Source: Streptomyces atratus (GTDB lineage: Bacteria; Actinomycetota; Actinomycetes; Streptomycetales; Streptomycetaceae). Taken from it: DNA of 64,000 nucleotides. The DNA lies in NCBI RefSeq assembly GCF_014648655.1, contig NZ_BMRN01000040.1:1-64000 (forward strand), in the 5' to 3' direction. Shown here one piece after another: positions 1 to 7,162 of this stretch. Made by a program: the position numbers and the translations under genes. The notes under the pieces are model-generated. The model was not told the origin of the DNA and searched no databases. It worked only from the letters and a program-made list of their open reading frames with translations. How positions within the stretch are numbered: the first letter of the stretch is position 1; every line of letters begins with the position of its first letter.

Positions 1-276
1 AGAAAAGGGGGCAGTGAGCGGGACACACCCGACCTCGTGGACCTCACACCGGCCGAGATTCGACGTCTGCTGGCAGTTGGACCCCACCGCCGTGCTCCGG
101 ACCGCGACCACGCGATGACGTGGTCCCACTGGCGTCGCCGCCACCAAGCACGCGCCCGCCACTGCCACTACAAGCAGCGCGGCCACACGTTCGTGGGACG
201 ACCCGGCAAAGACCGCCCCACCCCCATTCCAGCCCACTACACTCCCCACACCCAAGCCGCTGACCAGCACGAATGA
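1..276 (+). pseudogene. Transposase C-terminal fragment
   Basis: The frame is open from the left edge of the window and ends at a TGA at 274-276. It contains a basic tail with the words WSHWRRRHQARARHCHY, a pattern I associate with the C-termini of Streptomyces DDE transposases of the IS701/IS4 type. No catalytic domain is visible because the sequence enters from the left, so this is either the end of an intact transposase lying mostly outside or a remnant. Its stop overlaps the first bases of the broken ppk2 fragment, so the element probably truncated that gene. Family assignment is from a short motif only. Confidence 0.45.
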
Positions 277-697
277 AGAAGTCCGGCTGGAGTACTAAGA
301 GGTCGCATGGCATTCTGTTGCGCAAATACTGGTTCTCGGTGAGTGACGCGGTGCAGGAGGAGCGGTTCCGACGCCGGCTGCAGGATCCCACCCGCCGGTG
401 GAAACTCTCCCCGGTGGACCTGGAATCGATCACCCGCTGGGAGACCTATTCACGGGCGAAGGACGAGATGTTCGTCCATACCGACATCTCGGAGGCTCCC
501 TGATATGTCGTCGAGAGCGACGACAAGCGCCGGGCCCGGCTGAACATGATCGCGCATCTCCTGTCGAGCGTGCCGTACGAGGCAGTCGCTCCGCCGGTGA
601 TCGAACTGCCTCCGCGGCCTCCGCCACCAGGTACCAACGACCGCCGAGAGACCTTCAGACGTACGTCCCCGACCACACGTCGCAACTCAGGAAGTGA
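273..697 (+). pseudogene. ppk2: Polyphosphate kinase 2 remnant (C-terminal third)
   Basis: PPK2 enzymes transfer phosphate between polyphosphate and nucleotides. The translated remnant carries the family's C-terminal words LLRKYWFSVSD, RRWKLSPVDLES, YSRAKDEMFVHTD and, after a stop, VVESDDKRRARLN and IAHLLSSVPYE. The stop at 501-503 (TGA) stands where the family has Trp (EAP-W-YVVES), so it is a TGG to TGA nonsense change. Near 625-635 the frame shifts, and the final YQRPPRDLQTYVPDH continues in another frame to a TGA at 695-697. The N-terminal two thirds, with the Walker motifs, are absent and replaced by transposase sequence. It cannot make an active enzyme. It ends 11 nt inside the convergent stress-protein gene. 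Confidence 0.8.
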
Positions 698-1592
698 GGC
701 GAGGGGTCTCGCACGATCGGGCCGCCAGAGGTACGACAGCCACCGGACAGTCGGCGTGGTGGAGCAGGGTATGGGCAACTCGGCCGAGTTGGAGTCCGAG
801 GTGGCTGCGGCGGCGATGCGCTCCGACAACGATCAGGTCTGCAGCGGCCGAACGCTGGACCAGCACTTTTGCGGCCGTTCCCTCGACCGCCGCCGAGTGC
901 AGCCGGACCGTCGGGTGATCGCGTACGGACTCGGCCACCGCCTCGTCGATCAGGGTCGCCGCACGTTCCTTGTGGTACAGGTGCTCACTGGCAGTACGCC
1001 GGGGGTCGGCTCGGTTGTGCGAGGGACAGCGCCAGGCATGCACGGCATCCAGGTTGCAGCCCCTTGCCCCGGCCTCGTGGAAGGCGAACCGGACCGCCGC
1101 CCCTCCCCTGTCCGGTTCCCCGATACACACGAGGATCCGCCCGTGCGCGCCTTCGATTCCGGCCCTGTCACCGCGCACGACGATGACGGGACAAGGGGCC
1201 CGGGCAGCCACGGCCAGGCTGACCGAGCCGAGCAGAAGTCCGGTGAGCCCGCCACGGCCTCGCTCCCCGATGATCAGTGCCTGGGCATTGCGTCCCTCAT
1301 ACAAAAGGGCGATCACCGCGTCCTCGGGCGTCACCTCGACCGAGACGTCGACGTCCGGATGACGGCGGCGGGCACGCTCAGCGGCAATTTCGACGATGCT
1401 GTCGGCGAGCGCCTGCTCCGCAGGGCGGCCCCGGCTGAGCGTCGGCGCGGCGCCCTCGTACCGCTCCCACCTGGACGCGTACACCAGCCGCAGCGGCAGC
1501 CCATGAAGAGCCGCCTCATCGACAGCCCAGTCGACTGCCCGCAGGCTGGTCTCCGATCCGTCCACACCCGAGACCAGGGGCAGCTTCATCAT
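687..1592 (-). CDS. Tandem universal stress protein (UspA family)
   Basis: This is a cytoplasmic protein of about 301 residues made of two Usp domains in tandem, the usual architecture in actinobacteria. The first domain starts LPLVSGVDGS and holds the nucleotide-binding signature G-x2-G-x9-G-S (GERGRGGLTGLLLGS). The second ends HTLLHHADCPVAVVP. The second domain's glycine pattern is degenerate (GAHRRRSHLGLQLGR), so only the first is likely to bind ATP. Several starts are possible: GTG 1598, ATG 1592 and ATG 1589. I chose 1592 because AAGGG lies about 10 nt upstream. Usp proteins of this type are dormancy-regulon members in mycobacteria. The gene converges on the ppk2 remnant and is divergent from pncB. 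Confidence 0.9.
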   Translation of the reverse strand: MMKLPLVSGVDGSETSLRAVDWAVDEAALHGLPLRLVYASRWERYEGAAPTLSRGRPAEQALADSIVEIAAERARRRHPDVDVSVEVTPEDAVIALLYEGRNAQALIIGERGRGGLTGLLLGSVSLAVAARAPCPVIVVRGDRAGIEGAHGRILVCIGEPDRGGAAVRFAFHEAGARGCNLDAVHAWRCPSHNRADPRRTASEHLYHKERAATLIDEAVAESVRDHPTVRLHSAAVEGTAAKVLVQRSAAADLIVVGAHRRRSHLGLQLGRVAHTLLHHADCPVAVVPLAARSCETPRLTS

Positions 1593-1669
1593 CCCCACCG
1601 CCCTTTCATTCGCCTACTGGGGGGAGAAGCACCTGTCCTCACAGTTGCACTGGAGCGGGCCATTCGTGA

Positions 1670-1684
1670 GGACCGGTTCGGCCC
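1670..1684. promoter_or_regulatory. Weak variant of the island palindrome
   Basis: GGACC and GGCCC half-sites are separated by five bases instead of the four seen at the other sites. The site lies 78 nt upstream of the stress-protein start on the minus strand and about 235 nt upstream of pncB. The position fits but the spacing does not, so it is only a candidate operator. A second GGTCC-N4-GGTCC arrangement follows at 1713-1726. The rest of the 1593-1918 gap holds no gene that I can support. Confidence 0.25.
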
Positions 1685-1918
1685 GGATACGGAACGTTCG
1701 GCCCCCCTCCGTGGTCCGGCCGGTCCGCACGCACGACGTGCTCTTCGGCAGCGGCAGAAGAGACTCGGCGGTGCTGGTTGCCGCCCCGCGTCCGGCTGGC
1801 CCACAAGACGCAGGAGGCCGATAGTGGAGGGAGGAGTGCGGGGTGGTGCGGCGCGAGCGCGCGGCGGCCGGGCGGAAGTCCCGGAAGGGATGACGCGACG
1901 GGGAGGAAGGTGCCGTCG

Positions 1919-3265
1919 ATGTCGAATGCAACGAGCACCGACCTCTACGAGGTCACGATGGCTCAGTCGTATCTGAACGAGGGCATGACACGTTCGGCGA
2001 CGTTCAGTCTGTTCGTGCGCATTCTGCCGCCGGACCGAGGTTTCCTTGTCTGTGCCGGGCTGGATTCGGTCCTCGATTTCCTCTCCGCCTATCGTGTGGA
2101 CGCAGATGACGTGGAAGTCTTCGCCTCCGTGCTGGGACGACGGCCCGAGGATCTGGCACCGCTGCTCGGCCTGGAATTCAGAGGCGAGGTCCGGGCAGTA
2201 CCCGAAGGGCGCGTCGTGCTGGCCGGAGAACCCCTGCTGGAAATCACTGCACCCCTCCCGCAGGCCCAGCTCGTTGAAACCTACGTACTCAACCAGCTCA
2301 ACCATCAGACCTCCGTCGCCTCCAAATGTGCCCGGTGTGTCCTGGCCGCGGACGGACACCCGGTCGTGGACTTCTCCCTGCGCCGCACTCATGGCATCGA
2401 AGCCGGACACCAGGCCGCCCGGCTGGGTGCAATGGTCGGCTTCGCCGGAACCAGCAATGTGGCGGCAGCTCACTCCGAGGGCCTGACAGCTGTCGGCACG
2501 ATGGCCCACTCGTACATCGAAGCGTTCGGTACCGAGGAGGACGCGTTCCGGGCCTTCGCCCGGTCTCATCCGGGCCCGGTGACATTTCTCGTGGACACCT
2601 ACGACACCGTGCGAGGCGTGGCGACAGCAGCGCGTGTACTGCGCGATCTGGGACTCGGCCCGGGGTGCGCCATCCGGCTGGACAGCGGTGACCTCGGAGC
2701 CCTGGCCGTGCAGGCACGGACCATCCTCGATGCTGCCGGCCTCCGGAAGACACGGATTGTGGCGAGCGGTGGTCTCGACGAGTTCGCCGTTGACAGCCTG
2801 GTCCGCTCCGAAGCGCCCATCGATACGTACGCGGTCGGCACCCGGATCGGCGTCTGTGCAGATGCCCCCTACCTGGATTCCGCATACAAGTTGGTCGAGT
2901 ACGACAGCCGGCCCGTGATGAAACTGTCCTCGGCCAAGGTGACGGCGCCCGGACGCAAGCAGGTGTTCCGAAGGCCGGGATACGCGGATCTGATAGCCCT
3001 CGTCGACGAGCGGCCGCCGCCGGATGGCGTCCCTCTGCTGGAGTCGGTCATGCGGGAGGGACGACGCGTTTCAGAACGTGCAGAGCTGGACACAGCCCGG
3101 CAAAGGTTCATGACCGACCTCGCCGCACTGCCGCCCGGGGCCCGCACCATAAGGGCGCCCACCGTGCCAAAAGCGGAACTCTCACGACGCCTCAGCTCAC
3201 TCACCGCAGATGTCCGCCGATACATCGAGAAGAATCTACTGGGTGGCGCTCACGAAGCCGTCTGA
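1919..3265 (+). CDS. pncB: Nicotinate phosphoribosyltransferase
   Basis: The enzyme makes nicotinate mononucleotide from nicotinate and PRPP in the NAD salvage (Preiss-Handler) pathway. The 448-residue product starts MSNATSTDLYEVTMAQSYL, the typical N-terminus. It carries GTMAHSYIEAFG, with the histidine that is phosphorylated in PncB enzymes, then LDSGDLGALA, ASGGLDEF and YAVGTRIGV, which form the phosphate- and PRPP-binding face. The ATG at 1919 is preceded by GGAGGAAGG; a GTG at 1910 is the only close alternative. The length matches the family. In M. tuberculosis the second copy, pncB2, belongs to the DosR regulon, so its place in a stress island is consistent with NAD maintenance under non-growing conditions. 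Confidence 0.95.
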   Translation: MSNATSTDLYEVTMAQSYLNEGMTRSATFSLFVRILPPDRGFLVCAGLDSVLDFLSAYRVDADDVEVFASVLGRRPEDLAPLLGLEFRGEVRAVPEGRVVLAGEPLLEITAPLPQAQLVETYVLNQLNHQTSVASKCARCVLAADGHPVVDFSLRRTHGIEAGHQAARLGAMVGFAGTSNVAAAHSEGLTAVGTMAHSYIEAFGTEEDAFRAFARSHPGPVTFLVDTYDTVRGVATAARVLRDLGLGPGCAIRLDSGDLGALAVQARTILDAAGLRKTRIVASGGLDEFAVDSLVRSEAPIDTYAVGTRIGVCADAPYLDSAYKLVEYDSRPVMKLSSAKVTAPGRKQVFRRPGYADLIALVDERPPPDGVPLLESVMREGRRVSERAELDTARQRFMTDLAALPPGARTIRAPTVPKAELSRRLSSLTADVRRYIEKNLLGGAHEAV

Positions 3266-3369
3266 TCCGAACTCGCGATCGGGCGCAAGGAGCGAATCGG
3301 CCGACAGAGCCGTCAAGTGCTCCGAGATCGCAGAGCTTGCCCGCCCAGGGCCGGACGGGACCGCGGCAG

Positions 3370-3383
3370 GGGCCGGTGGACCC
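3370..3383 (+). promoter_or_regulatory. Island palindrome GGGCC-GGTG-GACCC
   Basis: This is a 14-bp imperfect palindrome with 5-bp arms and a 4-bp spacer, followed by AT, ending 59 nt before the start of the cNMP-domain gene. The same layout recurs upstream of several other genes of the island and resembles the GGGAC-N4-GTCCC core of the DosR box. It is a proposed OsdR/DevR-type operator; binding is inferred, not shown. Confidence 0.55.
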
Positions 3384-3442
3384 ATTTCCGTGAACCGGCC
3401 GTCCGGCGATGCTGAAATCGGAGGCTACAGAGGAGGCCACCG

Positions 3443-3904
3443 ATGAGCGTTTCTCCGACTCGCATCACCGCAGCCCTGCCTGCCCAGTACCGTGCCCGCC
3501 TGATGGGGATCGGGCAGGAGGTCAATTTCGCGGAGGGAGTCCGCCTCTTCCAAGAAGGGGACCACGCAGACCGCTTCTGGATCCTGCGCTCGGGCACCGT
3601 CACGCTGGACATCCGCGTACCGGGCAGTTCCCCGGCAGCGATCGAGAGCCTCGGCTCCGGCGAACTGGTGGGCTGGGCCTGGTTGTTCGAGCCCTACGTC
3701 TGGCACCTCGGAGCAGAGGCGATGACGCCTGTCCGTACCCATGAGTTCGACGCGGCGACCGTACGGATGATGATGGACGCGGATCCCGCCTTCGGTTCGG
3801 CCATCGGCCATTGGGTCGGGCAGGTTCTCGCCCACCGGTTGCAGGCCACTCGGATCCGTCTGCTTGATCTCTACGCCCCTCATGGCAGCGGCGGGTTTGT
3901 GTGA
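3443..3904 (+). CDS. Single-domain cyclic-nucleotide-binding (Crp-like) protein
   Basis: A 153-residue protein consists almost only of a cNMP-binding beta-roll: FAEGVRLFQEGDHADRFWIL, followed by SGTVTLDIRVPG and LGSGELVGWAWLF. There is no C-terminal helix-turn-helix, so it is a stand-alone sensor domain and not a Crp-type transcription factor. A ligand is not certain, since the usual phosphate-binding RSA motif is not evident. AGGAGG at 3431-3436 fixes the ATG. Its stop overlaps a possible GTG start of the next CBS gene, so the two are probably co-transcribed. A damaged paralogue lies at 29745-30203. Small proteins of this kind occur in Streptomyces stress clusters next to CBS and Usp genes. 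Confidence 0.85.
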   Translation: MSVSPTRITAALPAQYRARLMGIGQEVNFAEGVRLFQEGDHADRFWILRSGTVTLDIRVPGSSPAAIESLGSGELVGWAWLFEPYVWHLGAEAMTPVRTHEFDAATVRMMMDADPAFGSAIGHWVGQVLAHRLQATRIRLLDLYAPHGSGGFV

Positions 3905-3948
3905 GCACGCCGCCCGCCCGGGCCACCCAACAACTTACGGAGCACCCC

Positions 3949-4572
3949 ATGGCTGCATCCCGGTACACCGTCAGCGACGTCATGACCCACACGGCCGTGG
4001 CCATCGGCCGCGAGGCCTCGTACAAGGAGATCGTCGAGCTGATGCACCAGTGGAAAGTCAGCGCCGTGCCGGTCCTCGAAGGCGAGGGCCGCGTCGTCGG
4101 GGTCGTCTCCGAGGCGGACCTGCTGCCGAAGGAGGAGTTCCGGCAGGACGCCCCGACACTGCCCGGCCAACTGAAGGAGGCGTCCAAAGCCGACGCGGTG
4201 CTGGCCGAGGAGCTGATGTCGAGTCCGGCCGTCACCGTCCACCCCGATGCCACTCTCGCCGAGGCCGCCCGCATCATGGCGCGCAAGCGAGTGAAACGAC
4301 TGCCCGTCGTGAACGATCTCGGCATGCTGGAGGGCGTCGTGAGCCGCAGCGACCTGTTGAAGGTGTTTCTGCGCCCGGACGAGGAGATCGACGAGGAGAT
4401 CCGGTCCGCTGTTGTCGCCGAACTCTCTCCCCCGGACCGGGTGGAATTCTCTGTGCTGGATGGTGTCGTCACCCTGCAAAGCCCCCTTCAGGACCGTGCC
4501 CTGGTGCCACTGCTGGCTCGGGCCATTCGCGCGGTCGAAGGCGTCGTGGACGTGCGCATGGAACTTGGCTGA
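3949..4572 (+). CDS. CBS-pair and BON domain protein
   Basis: The 207-residue product has two CBS motifs and a C-terminal BON domain. The first CBS motif is RYTVSDVMTH to VVGVVSEADLL, about residues 5-60; the second is AEELMSSPAVTV to LEGVVSRSDLL, about 80-140; the BON domain is VEFSVLDGVVTL to VEGVVDVRMEL. CBS pairs bind adenine nucleotides and are often energy sensors; the role of BON here is unknown. The ATG at 3949 has ACGGAG 7 nt upstream. A GTG at 3901 overlapping the preceding stop would add 16 unconserved residues, so I prefer the ATG. It is one of several paralogues in the window (14019, 14833, 15448, 24670, 34710) and most resembles the one at 24670, sharing the LLPKEEF stretch. Confidence 0.9.
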   Translation: MAASRYTVSDVMTHTAVAIGREASYKEIVELMHQWKVSAVPVLEGEGRVVGVVSEADLLPKEEFRQDAPTLPGQLKEASKADAVLAEELMSSPAVTVHPDATLAEAARIMARKRVKRLPVVNDLGMLEGVVSRSDLLKVFLRPDEEIDEEIRSAVVAELSPPDRVEFSVLDGVVTLQSPLQDRALVPLLARAIRAVEGVVDVRMELG

Positions 4573-4898
4573 AGTTCCCTCCAGGCAGTGCGTCCCACAG
4601 CAGCCGGCCCGGCTCCGCCGTGCGGGCACTCGACCTCTGCGCTGCGGGGGCAGTGTCGTGACTGCGCTGCTGCTGAAACCCGGTCGGGCCGTACCAGTCT
4701 CTTTGATCAAGCCGGCTGTCGCCACCGTCGTAAGCCATGCGTCGCCACGAAGTGGAGAGCCGGGCAAGCTGAAACGCTGCGCCTGCACGAAGATCTCGGC
4801 CCGCGACGTTCCGAGTGGCTCGTCTTCGTCGTGTCGGAAACACTGGAACGGTTTCTGGGACTGCATCCGCCGGGGGGCCGTATCCAGGAGGACGTCAG
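4573..4898. other. Intergenic stretch without a supported gene
   Basis: The stretch lies between the CBS-BON stop and the multicopper oxidase start. One frame reads a protein-like ETLERFLGLHPPGG just before the oxidase, but it has no start context and no family that I recognise. No island palindrome with correct spacing was found. AGGAGG at 4886-4891 serves the downstream ATG. Confidence 0.4.
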
Positions 4899-6851
4899 AT
4901 GGCCACAAGGCGACAATTCATCAAGGCCGGCCTCGTCGGCGGAACCTGCCTCTTCATCCCCACCGCGTCTACCTCCGCACGGGTCTGGCCGGGGATCCCC
5001 AACCGCGTCCTGGACCCGACGCTCATCGACAAGTACGTCACCGAGCTCGCCGTCCCGCCGGTCATGCCCTGGGCCGAGAGGGACGAGGCAGGACGCGTGG
5101 ACCACTACACGATCGGTGTTCGGCAGTTGCGGCAGCAGATCCTGCCAGCCGGTATGCCGGCCACGACGGTGTGGGGATACGGGTCGATCCGGCATCCGGG
5201 AAGCTTCGCCTACCCGTCATGCACCGTCGAAGCGACCTACGGCCGGGCCATTCGGGTCACGTGGGTGAACCAGTTGCTCGAACGCCACGGCAATCATCTG
5301 CCGCACCTGCTGCCGGTAGACCCCACACTGCACTGGGCCAACCCCGAAGGCGGCATTTCACGGCGTGACGCACGGCCAGCCTTCACCTCGACACCCGGCC
5401 CCTATACCGGGCCCGTGCCGATCGTGACCCACCTGCACGGGGGGCACAACACGCAGGAGAGCGACGGCTACCCCGAGGCGTGGTATCTGCCGCATGCTTC
5501 CGACATCCCCGACGGATACGCACGGGTGGGTTCCTTCTATGAACGGTTCAAGACGATATTCGAGAATCAGTTCGATGCAGTCTGGGAGCCCGGAACCGCC
5601 GTATTCCAGTACGCCAACCAGGAGCGTGCCGCCACCTCCTGGTTCCATGACCATGCCCTGGGGGTCACTCGGCTGAACGTCTACGCGGGGCTGGCGGGTT
5701 TCTACCTCCTGCGCGGCGGACCCTCTGACCTCCCGGACGGTGTGCTTCCGGGGCCGGCGCCGAAACTCGGTGACCCCCCGGGAAAGCACTACTACGAGAT
5801 CCCGGTCGTCATCCAGGACCGGTCGTTCTCCACCGACGGCAGCCTGTTCTACCCGGCGAGCCGCGCATCTTTCGACCACTTCACCGGGCCCTACATACCC
5901 GGCAGCGACATCTCCCCCATCTGGAACCCGGAGTTCTTCGGCAACACGATGGTGACCAACGGCCGTACCTGGCCTGCTCTCTCCGTCGAGCCGCGCCGAT
6001 ACCGCCTGAGGTTCCTCAACGGCTGCAACGCACGCTTCCTGATCCTGAAGATCGTCACAGACCCGATGGCCCCTCGTCCCGCAGACCCGGTGCTGCCCTT
6101 CTGGCAGATCGGTTCGGAGGGAGGCTTCCTGCCCGCACCCGTGCAGCGCGACCAACTGCTCACCGCCCCCGCCGAACGCGCCGACGTCGTCGTCGACTTC
6201 ACCTCGATCCCGGTCGGAACTGATCTGTACCTCATCAACGAGGGCCCCGACGAGCCGTTCAGGGGCGGGAGAGCAGGCACAGACTTCCGGCCGGCGGCCC
6301 CCGGGACCACCGGACAGGTCATGAAATTCACGGTGGCACGACCGCTCACTACGTCTGACAGAACCGTGCCCCCTGCTCACCTCACCCTTCCGCCGTTCGA
6401 ACCTCTGGGTCCAGCGAGCCACACGCGGCAGGTCTCCCTGCAGGAGCAGAACTCCGCGGTCCTGCGGGGCGTGGGTCCCCGCATGGTGATGCTCGGCACC
6501 GTGGACCGGCACGGAAACCCGACCCCCATGGGATGGGGCGACCCCATCACGGAGAACCCGGCACTCGGGGCGACCGAGATCTGGGAAATACACAACTCCA
6601 CCAAAGATGCCCACCCGATCCACATCCACGAGGTTCAGTTCCAGGTCGTCGACCGGCAGAGCACCGGGCACAGCGCAAGACCTCCAGAGCCCGGGGAGAG
6701 CGGTTTCAAGGACACGGTGATCGCCTATCCGCACGCCATCACCCGGGTCAAGGCCACCTTCGACCGGGCGGGACAGTACGTGTGGCACTGCCACATGCTG
6801 GAACACGAGGACAACGAGATGATGCGGCCATACCGTGTCGGCCCTCGCTGA
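4899..6851 (+). CDS. Secreted multicopper oxidase (CotA/bilirubin-oxidase type)
   Basis: The 650-residue protein has a twin-arginine signal (ATRRQFIKAGLVGG), so it is predicted to be exported folded by the Tat system. All four copper-ligand blocks are present: THLHGGH near residue 178, WFHDHALG near 247, HPIHIHEVQF near 571 and HCHMLEHEDNEMM near 628. The last carries the His-Cys-His of the type 1 site and a Met axial ligand. Enzymes of this group oxidise phenolics, bilirubin or metal ions with O2. The substrate cannot be read from the sequence. The ATG at 4899 is fixed by AGGAGG and by the Tat motif; an upstream GTG in the same frame would bury the signal. Its placement with oxygen-linked stress genes may be functional or fortuitous. 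Confidence 0.93.
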   Translation: MATRRQFIKAGLVGGTCLFIPTASTSARVWPGIPNRVLDPTLIDKYVTELAVPPVMPWAERDEAGRVDHYTIGVRQLRQQILPAGMPATTVWGYGSIRHPGSFAYPSCTVEATYGRAIRVTWVNQLLERHGNHLPHLLPVDPTLHWANPEGGISRRDARPAFTSTPGPYTGPVPIVTHLHGGHNTQESDGYPEAWYLPHASDIPDGYARVGSFYERFKTIFENQFDAVWEPGTAVFQYANQERAATSWFHDHALGVTRLNVYAGLAGFYLLRGGPSDLPDGVLPGPAPKLGDPPGKHYYEIPVVIQDRSFSTDGSLFYPASRASFDHFTGPYIPGSDISPIWNPEFFGNTMVTNGRTWPALSVEPRRYRLRFLNGCNARFLILKIVTDPMAPRPADPVLPFWQIGSEGGFLPAPVQRDQLLTAPAERADVVVDFTSIPVGTDLYLINEGPDEPFRGGRAGTDFRPAAPGTTGQVMKFTVARPLTTSDRTVPPAHLTLPPFEPLGPASHTRQVSLQEQNSAVLRGVGPRMVMLGTVDRHGNPTPMGWGDPITENPALGATEIWEIHNSTKDAHPIHIHEVQFQVVDRQSTGHSARPPEPGESGFKDTVIAYPHAITRVKATFDRAGQYVWHCHMLEHEDNEMMRPYRVGPR

Positions 6852-6911
6852 TCACCAAGGCACCTCGCTCCACGCTGCCATCGCTATGTGACGGTGACCG
6901 ATTCAGTCAGC

Positions 6912-7130
6912 CGGTGTGGCGGCCGGCACCGGCCGCCACCTTGTTCCGGTCGCTGGTGACCCGGCCCGGCTGGCGATCGTGCGGCAGCTCACGGTCGGCG
7001 AAGCGAGGATGGCGGAGGTTCGAGCACCTGGCCTGTCTGTGCGAGCGCGGGCTGGTTGACGCCCGCTGGTGGGCCAGACGTCGGTGTCCGCTCTCGCCCG
7101 GCCCGCGCTATTGACTGCGGCGGAGGCCAG
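6912..7130 (+). pseudogene. ArsR/SmtB-type regulator remnant
   Basis: The pieces of an ArsR-family winged-helix repressor are readable in three different frames: GDPARLAIVRQLTVGEARM, then HLACLCERGLVDAR, then SVSALARPALLTAAEA. The recognition-helix segment between them is missing, and there is no start codon in context. It is therefore a multiply frameshifted and internally deleted gene. It lies just beyond the 3' end of the P-type ATPase gene, on the opposite strand. Such repressors often control metal-transporting ATPases, so it may once have regulated this one. Identification rests on short matches to the family pattern. Confidence 0.5.
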
Positions 7131-7162
7131 GCCAGCGGCAACCGAGCGCACGGGGTGTCTCC

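Noticed and set aside
1713..1726. GGTCC-N4-GGTCC as another island operator
   Set aside because: The arms form a direct repeat, not an inverted one, so it does not fit the palindrome.
1589..2569. Long minus-strand open frame (326 codons) opposite pncB
   Set aside because: It is the mirror of pncB in GC-rich codons, has no family signal and overlaps a gene with clear catalytic motifs.
5358..6806. 482-codon minus-strand frame opposite the multicopper oxidase
   Set aside because: It has no ribosome site or domain and is explained by third-position GC bias of the oxidase gene.
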